From positions 1-10,251 of the forward strand of contig CALCZU010000094.1 in the NCBI GenBank assembly GCA_937903155.1: DNA of 10,251 nt, read 5' to 3'. Below are positions 5,959-10,251 of this stretch, one piece after another. Numbering within the stretch: position 1 is the stretch's first letter; every line of letters begins with the position of its first letter. The notes beneath the pieces were generated by a model, which was given only the letters and a program-made list of their open reading frames with translations, was not told where the DNA came from and searched no databases. The stretch is from an uncultured Bdellovibrionales bacterium. GTDB lineage: Bacteria > Bdellovibrionota > FAC87 > UBA2466. The position numbers and the translations under genes are program-made.

Positions 5959-7692
5959 CTACAAAATGTCCCACTGATACGACTCTGCCTGAAGTGCATT
6001 GTTTGCGATTGAGATGATCTCATCGTCGTCGTTTTGATCAATCTTTCCAAAATTTCCGCGAACGCGTCGCCCGACTTGTCCTGCAAACACATGAAGAATC
6101 TCACGTTCTTTTGCCGTTCCGGCTTCGCCGCTTTCCTCGATCGCTTGAGTCACGCGCGAAATCGTGCAGCCGAGTGCGAACAGGTCAATCATCACGTCCG
6201 CAAGCCGTCGAGTCGCAAACTGCTTACCGACGATATTTTTACCGTGTTTTCGTAAAAGCATGTCGACCATAGCCGCTAAGTTCTTCGTCGAATCCTCGAA
6301 GACTTCCGATTCTTTGCGAATGAGAGGATGCGCTTTCGTGAAAGTCGCCTGTCCAATTCCCGTGGCTTGAGTTAAACGGCGGCGAGTGTAATCGGAGAGC
6401 ACTCCGAACCCTTTAATCGGATCTTGGAGAACTCCGCCGATAGAGCTAGCGACTTCCTTAAGCGAAGCGCCCACATCCTGCATTGCGGTTAAGGCAATGA
6501 AGAGTCTTAAAATATCATTCGTTCCTTCGAAAATCCGATTAATTCGACAATCTCGGATCATGCGTTCATACGGAAACTCCGTCATGTATCCGTTACCTGC
6601 GGCAACTTGCAACGCTTCGTCGGCCGTTCTCCAAAGGCACTCAGTCGCAAAGACTTTACTAATCGCGGCTTCTACAGCGTAGTCTTCGTACCCTTGATCG
6701 ATGATTCCTGCGACGAGCGAAACCGTACTTTCAGTCGCATAACATTCAACAACCATGTGGCCGATTTTTTGTTTGATGAGTCCGTAGTCTGAAATGGGTT
6801 TTCCGAATTGGTGACGGGAATTCGCTTGCTTGGTCGCAAGTTGAATCGATTTTTTCATCCCGCCGATACAACCGCCGCCGAGACCCGTTCGTCCCGAATT
6901 TAAAACTTTCATCGCCACTTTAAAGCCTTTGCCCACTTCTCCTAAAACATGTTCGGGAAGGACTTGAACGTTTTCAAGATTCACCGTTGTCGTCGAGCTC
7001 GCTCTTAAACCCATTTTGTCTTCGTGGGGCCCGGTTGTCACACCCTTCATATCGCGCGTGACGATAAAGGCCGTCATCATTCCGTCTTTTCCTTCGGTTT
7101 TTGCAAACACCGTAAAGAAATCCGCAAGGCCGCCGTTGGTAATCCACAGCTTTTCGCCGTTTAAGACCCATCCCGCGTCGTTTTTAGTCGCTTTTGTTTT
7201 GATACTCGCAGCATCGCTTCCCGCACTGGGTTCGGTAAGACAAAAGGCCGCAATCATTTCTCCCGTTGCGAGCTTTGGAAGAAATTTTGCTTTTTGCTCA
7301 GGGGTTCCGAAAAGAGTGAGCGCTTTCATTCCAATCGAGCTATGCGCTCCGGCCGTAATCGCGACAGAGGCATCAAATCGGGTGAGTTCTTGGAGTGTTC
7401 TTGAGTAAGCGGTACTCGAAAAGCCAAGACCACCGTACTCTTCGGGGATAATAAGACTGAATAGCCCAAAGGCCTTCATCTCGTCGATAAACTCTTTAGG
7501 CATTTCCCCTTTTTTATCCCACTTCATGAAATCGGCATCTTTGTTTTTCAGCCACGAACCTAAGGAATCCACCATGGTTTTCAGCGCGTCTTTTTCTTCC
7601 GCTTTCATTTTTGGAAATGGAAAAAGAATATCGTCTTCAATTCTTCCAAAGCAAAGAGAACGCATAAAACTAGAGGTTTTTTTGTCGGCCAT
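5959..7692 (-). CDS. acyl-CoA dehydrogenase (VLCAD/ACAD9-like, with C-terminal extension)
   Basis: This 577-residue flavoenzyme is predicted to catalyse the first step of fatty-acid beta-oxidation, FAD-dependent alpha,beta-desaturation of an acyl-CoA. Visible signatures are AFCLTEPSAGSD (149-160) and WITNGG (183-188) of the flavin and substrate domain, and RIFEGTNDILRLF, with the predicted catalytic base Glu389. Helical N-terminal (about 30-145), beta middle (about 150-245) and helical C-terminal domains are in normal order. About 150 residues follow the usual end of short/medium-chain enzymes, as in very-long-chain dehydrogenases that have an extra helical domain and act as membrane-associated dimers. 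The ATG at 7692 has AAGGA about 6 nt upstream. A TACAAT -10-like box lies in the 76-nt gap shared with divergent xth. No electron-transfer flavoprotein or other beta-oxidation gene is adjacent. Chain-length preference is inferred. Confidence 0.95.
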   Translation of the reverse strand: MADKKTSSFMRSLCFGRIEDDILFPFPKMKAEEKDALKTMVDSLGSWLKNKDADFMKWDKKGEMPKEFIDEMKAFGLFSLIIPEEYGGLGFSSTAYSRTLQELTRFDASVAITAGAHSSIGMKALTLFGTPEQKAKFLPKLATGEMIAAFCLTEPSAGSDAASIKTKATKNDAGWVLNGEKLWITNGGLADFFTVFAKTEGKDGMMTAFIVTRDMKGVTTGPHEDKMGLRASSTTTVNLENVQVLPEHVLGEVGKGFKVAMKVLNSGRTGLGGGCIGGMKKSIQLATKQANSRHQFGKPISDYGLIKQKIGHMVVECYATESTVSLVAGIIDQGYEDYAVEAAISKVFATECLWRTADEALQVAAGNGYMTEFPYERMIRDCRINRIFEGTNDILRLFIALTAMQDVGASLKEVASSIGGVLQDPIKGFGVLSDYTRRRLTQATGIGQATFTKAHPLIRKESEVFEDSTKNLAAMVDMLLRKHGKNIVGKQFATRRLADVMIDLFALGCTISRVTQAIEESGEAGTAKEREILHVFAGQVGRRVRGNFGKIDQNDDDEIISIANNALQAESYQWDIL

Positions 7693-7768
7693 GATTTTTC
7701 CTTTGAGAGCTTTTAGAGGTCTTGCCCATATTGTATTCGCTAATCGTTTAAGTTAAAACACTTTTCGT

Positions 7769-8533
7769 ATGGTCAAAATTATCACTTGGAACGTTAATTC
7801 AATCAAAATGAGACTCGAAAGAGCGAAGCGGCTTCTAGAGAATGAGAAGCCTGACATCCTGTGTCTGCAAGAATTAAAATGCGTCGACGACGCTTTCCCA
7901 AAAGACTTCGAAGCATTGGGATATACCGCGACCGTTTTTGGACAAAAAACTTATAATGGCGTTGCGATTTTGTCTAAGACTCAACCCTCTCATATTCAGC
8001 GCGGAATCACGTCGAGCGATCCGGATTCGAGACTGGTGTCGGTTCAAATTGGAAATTTAATCGCTTACTCGGCTTACATCCCGAATGGACAAGCCGTCGG
8101 CAGCGACAAGTATGTTTACAAACTTTCTTGGTTAGAAAAGTTAGAATCGCTTTTAAAATCTCGCCACACTTCAGATGAATATGTGGTTGTCACGGGCGAT
8201 TTCAATGTGGCGCCCGAGGATAAAGACGTTCACGACCCCATTCAGTGGAAAGACCAAATCCTGTGTTCTGTCGACGAGAGAAAAGCTTTTCAAAAAGTGA
8301 TCGCTCTCGGCTACACCGATTGTTTTCGAAAGCTCCACCCCGACTCCAACGAATATAGCTGGTGGGATTATCGCAATCTCGGATTTCCAATGAATAACGG
8401 ACTTCGAATTGATTTTCTTTTGGCGAATCAGAAACTCGCCGAAAAATGCGTGAGTTCTACGATTTTAAGAGAGGAACGAAAAGGTGAGAAACCGTCAGAT
8501 CATGCTCCCGTCTGCGCGGAATTCGATATTTAA
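7769..8533 (+). CDS. xth: exodeoxyribonuclease III (AP endonuclease, ExoIII family)
   Basis: This 254-residue protein is of normal length for the ExoIII/APE1 family, which cuts DNA 5' of abasic sites and removes 3' blocking groups in base-excision repair. It has the full active-site set: WNVNSI with Asn8, LQELK with the metal-binding Glu35, YIPNG with Tyr103, and GDFNVAPEDKDV with Asp144 and Asn146. WWDYR, GLRIDFLL with Asp215, and SDHAPV with Asp244-His245 complete it. The ATG at 7769 is the standard family start (M-KIITWNVNSI). No Shine-Dalgarno precedes it, and the nearest -10-like box (TAAAAC, 7753-7758) would give a very short or absent leader. It is divergent from the acyl-CoA dehydrogenase and convergent with the 8543-9154 gene, with only 9 nt between the stop codons. 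Confidence 0.96.
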   Translation: MVKIITWNVNSIKMRLERAKRLLENEKPDILCLQELKCVDDAFPKDFEALGYTATVFGQKTYNGVAILSKTQPSHIQRGITSSDPDSRLVSVQIGNLIAYSAYIPNGQAVGSDKYVYKLSWLEKLESLLKSRHTSDEYVVVTGDFNVAPEDKDVHDPIQWKDQILCSVDERKAFQKVIALGYTDCFRKLHPDSNEYSWWDYRNLGFPMNNGLRIDFLLANQKLAEKCVSSTILREERKGEKPSDHAPVCAEFDI

Positions 8534-8546
8534 AAGAAGATTTTAA
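8530..8546. terminator. small AT-only hairpin between convergent stop codons
   Basis: TTAAAA (8530-8535) and TTTTAA (8541-8546) pair around GAAGA, spanning both stop codons. It is symmetric, so it could act for both genes, but an all-AT 6-bp stem is weak. This is a candidate only. Confidence 0.25.
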
Positions 8547-9154
8547 TAGCTTTCGGTATTTTCAAAAAGCGCTCTCACTCGGCCTTTGACCTTTTCTTTA
8601 CGCTCTTCTTGTCTTGCTTCAACCGTGGGATTCAAACTACTGTCTAAGGGGTCCGATTCTACCATTTGAGGTTTGGGAAGGCCTAAAATATCTAAAGTCG
8701 TGCTTGCAGAGCTTACTTTGGGGAGCCCGCGGGATGAGAGGGTATCTTCGGTCGTTTTTTCATTGGTAGCCGAAGGATTGGGATTAAACACTTCTTCTTC
8801 TACTGGAGCTTCCGCCTTTAAAAAATCACTCGCTAAACTACTCTCGAACGCAGCGGTTTGATTTGAGAGAAAGAAATTATCTCCGACGGTATCTTTTGAA
8901 GTCCCTAAATTAAAAGCGTCTTCTGTGTAAAGAGATCCCCCGCCTTTCCCTACGAGAGAAAAGTCATCATTGCCTTCGACAGAATCTAAAAGATTATCGG
9001 ACGTTGCATCTGCTGCGAAATTCTCGCCCCCAAGGTTTTGCTGTAAATAACCATCCGCGATCGTTTGAGGCGGAATAAAGTTAGTCATTTCAGTTAAATC
9101 TTCTGCCCGCAAGAGAGCTGACGAAATCAAAATGAAAATAAAAAGTTTTCTCAT
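8543..9154 (-). CDS. secreted or periplasmic protein of unknown function
   Basis: This 203-residue protein starts with a clear Sec signal peptide, MRKLFIFILISSALLRA, likely cut before EDL. There is no lipobox cysteine. The mature part is acidic, rich in Ser, Asn, Asp, Glu and Thr, with few aromatic residues and no further membrane segment. It looks largely disordered until a charged Arg/Glu/Lys-rich C-terminus (EARQEERKEKVKGRVRALFE), which is probably helical. I recognise no domain. The ATG at 9154 lacks a good Shine-Dalgarno and lies inside one arm of the inverted repeat 9153-9183. It faces the methyltransferase gene divergently with 56 nt between starts, and converges on xth. The signal peptide and normal codon structure argue that it is a real gene. 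Confidence 0.75.
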   Translation of the reverse strand: MRKLFIFILISSALLRAEDLTEMTNFIPPQTIADGYLQQNLGGENFAADATSDNLLDSVEGNDDFSLVGKGGGSLYTEDAFNLGTSKDTVGDNFFLSNQTAAFESSLASDFLKAEAPVEEEVFNPNPSATNEKTTEDTLSSRGLPKVSSASTTLDILGLPKPQMVESDPLDSSLNPTVEARQEERKEKVKGRVRALFENTESY

Positions 9155-9183
9155 TACTTAATTATCGGTTTTTTTTAAGTAAT
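9153..9183. promoter_or_regulatory. 9-bp inverted repeat over the start codon of the 8543-9154 gene
   Basis: ATTACTTAA (9153-9161) and TTAAGTAAT (9175-9183) are exact reverse complements with a 13-nt spacer. The left arm includes the first two bases of the ATG on the minus strand. It also covers the region where a -35 for the plus-strand gene at 9211 would fall. It may be an operator for the divergent promoters or an mRNA hairpin limiting translation. Confidence 0.4.
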
Positions 9184-9195
9184 TCATGAAAGCCA

Positions 9196-9204
9196 TGTTA
9201 TAAT
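9196..9204 (+). promoter_or_regulatory. extended -10 promoter giving a leaderless methyltransferase mRNA
   Basis: TGTTATAAT combines the TGn extension (9196-9198) with a perfect TATAAT (9199-9204). The ATG at 9211 is 6 nt after the hexamer, exactly where transcription should begin. There is no Shine-Dalgarno in between (TCTAAG). The predicted transcript therefore starts at or next to the A of the ATG. Confidence 0.6.
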
Positions 9205-9210
9205 TCTAAG

Positions 9211-9756
9211 ATGGCGCTCCGCTTCCTTAAGACTGCTTTTCAGGACTATCTGCGTGTTGGAGGAGTGGTTCCAAGCTCGAAATACACCTGTCAACGCGTC
9301 GCAAGCAAGCTTTCCCCCCGGTGTCTCAATATTGTCGAATACGGTGGCGGAACGGGAGCCGTCACCCGCGAGCTTTTAAAAAAACTGCCCGCAAGCGGCA
9401 AATTGATTGTCATCGAAGTCCAAAAAGAATTCATCAAAGCGCTTCAGGAAATCGATGATCCGAGAATGCTAGTCATTCACGGAGATGTCGGCGAGTACTC
9501 GGCAAAATTAAAAGAACTTTTTCCAAAAGGGCCCGATGCGGTCGTCTGCGGAATCCCTCTTCTCTTTTTCAAAGAAGCTTTTAGAAACACGCTTTTAAAA
9601 AATACCTGCGACGGGTTGTCTCCCGAAGGACGTTTTATTATCTATCAACATTCGTTGCAGATCGTGAAAACGTTGAAGAAAATTTTCAGTCTCGTCAAAT
9701 TCGATTTAGAAATCCGAAACTTTCCACCGTATTTTATTTTTACCGCGTTTAAGTAA
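9211..9756 (+). CDS. SAM-dependent methyltransferase, phospholipid N-methyltransferase (PmtA)-like
   Basis: This 181-residue class I methyltransferase has motif I at residues 41-52 (IVEYGGGTGAVT). The acidic residue closing strand 2 is Glu69 (LIVIEVQ), GDV has Asp92, and the strand 4 motif is DAVVCGIPLLFF. GGVVPSSKY near residues 17-25 and VCGIPLL in place of a catalytic NPPY are features I associate with the bacterial phosphatidylethanolamine N-methyltransferase PmtA family and the related rRNA-dimethylase-like fold. The likely reaction is methylation of a phospholipid headgroup at the inner face of the membrane. Other substrates are possible, so the exact function is inferred. Length is slightly under typical PmtA (about 200). 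It appears leaderless (see 9196-9204). A GC hairpin with four T follows the gene at 9773-9804. Confidence 0.8.
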   Translation: MALRFLKTAFQDYLRVGGVVPSSKYTCQRVASKLSPRCLNIVEYGGGTGAVTRELLKKLPASGKLIVIEVQKEFIKALQEIDDPRMLVIHGDVGEYSAKLKELFPKGPDAVVCGIPLLFFKEAFRNTLLKNTCDGLSPEGRFIIYQHSLQIVKTLKKIFSLVKFDLEIRNFPPYFIFTAFK

Positions 9757-9772
9757 GTATCGCGGAACCCTC

Positions 9773-9804
9773 GTCGTTGCGAGGAGCCGCAGGCGACGAC
9801 TTTT
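9773..9804 (+). terminator. GC-rich hairpin followed by TTTT, repeat type 1 copy used as terminator
   Basis: GTCGTTGC (9773-9780) pairs with GCGACGAC (9793-9800), with one G-U pair, around a 12-nt loop. An inner GCC-GCA-GGC helix can extend it. TTTT follows directly. It starts 16 nt after the methyltransferase stop codon. The sequence belongs to the same repeat type as 9991-10025, so a dispersed repeat seems to serve as terminator. Confidence 0.5.
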
Positions 9805-9837
9805 CCGGCGGAGCCCGTAGGGCGGAGACGGATGCAA
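9804..9837. repeat. dispersed repeat type 2, copy 1
   Basis: The ends TCCGGCG and AGACGGATGCAA are identical to those of the copy at 9896-9925. The middle differs and here forms GCCC-GTA-GGGC. TCCG and CGGA can also pair at the outer ends. Fixed ends with a variable hairpin centre are typical of small REP-like palindromic elements. Confidence 0.65.
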
Positions 9838-9895
9838 TCTCGCTGCATAAGAGCGCTCGGGTTGAGGGCTGGGAGTAGTCCGCTTTGCACGCTTG

Positions 9896-9925
9896 TCCGG
9901 CGTAGCGAAGCGAAGACGGATGCAA
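9896..9925. repeat. dispersed repeat type 2, copy 2
   Basis: This copy has TCCGGCG at 9896-9902 and AGACGGATGCAA at 9914-9925, with a shorter centre containing GCGAAGCGAA. A TTGCA just upstream (9884-9888) can pair with the terminal TGCAA, so the whole unit can fold as a long imperfect hairpin. Confidence 0.65.
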
Positions 9926-9990
9926 GGTAAGCGCGTTCTGTTTGTGTTTTTAAAGGGGGGATGTATCGAGAGGTTGTTCGTCGCCCACAC

Positions 9991-10025
9991 CGTCATTGCG
10001 AGGAGGCGAAGCCGACGCGGCAACC
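9991..10025. repeat. dispersed repeat type 1, copy 2
   Basis: CGTCATTGCGAGGAG followed by GCGAAGCCGACG matches the copy at 9772-9800 except at paired positions. The inner helix is GGC-GAA-GCC here and GCC-GCA-GGC there, so the sequence is changed but pairing is kept. The TTGC and GCAA ends can also pair. Elements of this CGTCATTGCGAGG type are familiar intergenic repeats in several proteobacterial lineages. Confidence 0.65.
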
Positions 10026-10054
10026 TTTGTAAGTTGCAAAAGGTGGTTGGCGAG

Positions 10055-10102
10055 TCGCGAAAATTATTTCGAAAAGGGCGAGAATTATTTCGCGATTTTT
10101 TT
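10055..10102 (+). terminator. hairpin with internal 13-nt direct repeats, followed by seven T
   Basis: TCGCGAAA (10055-10062) pairs with TTTCGCGA (10088-10095), and TTTTTTT follows at 10096-10102. Within it, CGAAAATTATTTCG (10057-10070 region) recurs as CGAGAATTATTTCG with one change. Each copy can fold alone into a 5-bp hairpin with an ATTA loop, and the change makes a G-U pair. It is well placed to isolate the last gene from upstream transcription. Confidence 0.5.
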
Positions 10103-10107
10103 CATTC

Positions 10108-10163
10108 TATCGTCGATAAATCGATTGACTCAGGATCTATTTTTGATACGGTTATCGACGATA
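10108..10163. promoter_or_regulatory. twin palindromes forming a 12-bp inverted repeat around the promoter of the last gene
   Basis: TATCGTCGATAA (10108-10119) and TTATCGACGATA (10152-10163) are exact reverse complements, 32 nt apart. Each is itself an odd-centred palindrome, TATCG-W-CGATA, with centres about 45 nt apart. A TTGACT -35-like box (10125-10130) lies between them, with only a poor -10 (TACGGT region). Two identical sites bracketing a -35 suggest a regulator that binds both and may loop. An RNA hairpin ending just before the ribosome binding site is the alternative. Confidence 0.5.
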
Positions 10164-10176
10164 AAGGAGTACAAAA

Positions 10177-10251
10177 ATGAATCTCGCCCTTCACCAAAAA
10201 GCTCTTCTCTGTGTGAAAACCTGCAGAACGTCCGACAAAGAACTCATCCTA
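10177..10251 (+). CDS. unidentified gene, first 25 codons only
   Basis: ATG at 10177 is preceded by GGAG at 10166-10169 with a 7-nt spacer, the best ribosome binding site in this part of the window. The visible product is MNLALHQKALLCVKTCRTSD followed by KELIL, running off the right edge without a stop. There is no signal peptide; the stretch looks helical. It is too short to assign. Helical N-termini with a Ser-Asp-Lys-Glu-Leu turn occur before HNH nuclease domains and in many regulators, but that is not evidence here. The elaborate upstream region suggests tight control. Confidence 0.7.
   Translation, partial: MNLALHQKALLCVKTCRTSDKELIL

Larger units (their letters stand above)
9757..10176. 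other. 420-nt intergenic region made of repeats and regulatory sequence
   Basis: No believable protein gene is present. The region holds two copies each of repeat types 1 and 2, then an AT-rich double-hairpin terminator (10055-10102) and the twin-palindrome promoter region of the gene starting at 10177. Open frames here encode Arg-rich strings that arise from the hairpin repeats. Confidence 0.7.

Noticed and set aside
7016..7408. 130-codon plus-strand frame antisense to the acyl-CoA dehydrogenase
   Set aside because: It is antisense to a conserved coding region containing family motifs, and its product has no recognisable feature.
9706..10023. 105-codon minus-strand open frame (Arg-rich) downstream of the methyltransferase
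   Set aside because: It runs through the palindromic repeats and the antisense of the methyltransferase end. Its Arg-rich RRLRLLA strings are what such repeats encode, and it lacks a ribosome binding site.
9772..10025. Possible CRISPR array because of repeated GC hairpins
   Set aside because: The repeats are of two kinds, only two copies each, in variable form and spacing, and there are no spacers of even length or cas genes.
9893..10180. 95-codon plus-strand open frame
   Set aside because: It starts inside a repeat, crosses the second type 1 repeat, the terminator and the twin palindromes, and has no ribosome binding site or domain.

Overview
The window looks like a chromosomal segment of a moderate-GC (roughly mid-40s percent) Gram-negative bacterium. 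It carries an AsmA-type envelope protein, a lipoprotein lytic transglycosylase, a VLCAD-like acyl-CoA dehydrogenase and a PmtA-like phospholipid methyltransferase. tRNA-Gln is encoded without its CCA. Free-standing four-helix-bundle (23S rRNA IVS family) ORFs and GC-rich dispersed hairpin repeats are also present. These traits together suggest a Bdellovibrionota or other former-deltaproteobacterial lineage, but that is an inference from gene style and not a proven placement.

Layout. Positions 1-206 (minus) hold the N-terminal part of a four-helix-bundle protein that runs off the window. Next come a tRNA-Gln(TTG) gene (394-465, minus) with its own promoter and a 3' hairpin, and then the large asmA-family gene (533-2959, minus). 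A divergent lytic transglycosylase follows (3139-4731, plus, or a slightly longer form). From 4836 to 5431 (minus) there is a two-gene toxin-antitoxin-like module with a TAATG overlap, a palindromic operator-like site upstream and a weak terminator. A near-perfect 14-base direct repeat brackets the module. The stretch 5468-5958 has no intact gene but contains the C-terminal relic of a second four-helix-bundle gene (5617-5838, minus).

An acyl-CoA dehydrogenase (5959-7692, minus) is divergent from exodeoxyribonuclease III (7769-8533, plus). The xth gene converges on a secreted protein of unknown function (8543-9154, minus). That gene is in turn divergent from a SAM-dependent phospholipid methyltransferase (9211-9756, plus), which appears to have a leaderless start. 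The stretch 9757-10176 is intergenic and repeat-rich. It has two copies each of two GC-rich hairpin repeat types, an AT-rich double-hairpin terminator, and a pair of identical-logic palindromes (TATCGWCGATA) upstream of a last, truncated gene beginning at 10177.

Functional view. Most intact genes are housekeeping: envelope lipid handling and murein turnover, fatty-acid beta-oxidation, base-excision repair and phospholipid methylation. They are arranged mainly as single-gene units in divergent or convergent pairs, not as operons. The only clear operon is the toxin-antitoxin pair. No unambiguous new multi-gene defence or mobile system is visible. The most unusual parts are the TA module with its flanking repeat, the repeat cluster with compensatory changes, and the twin-palindrome regulatory region at the right edge.
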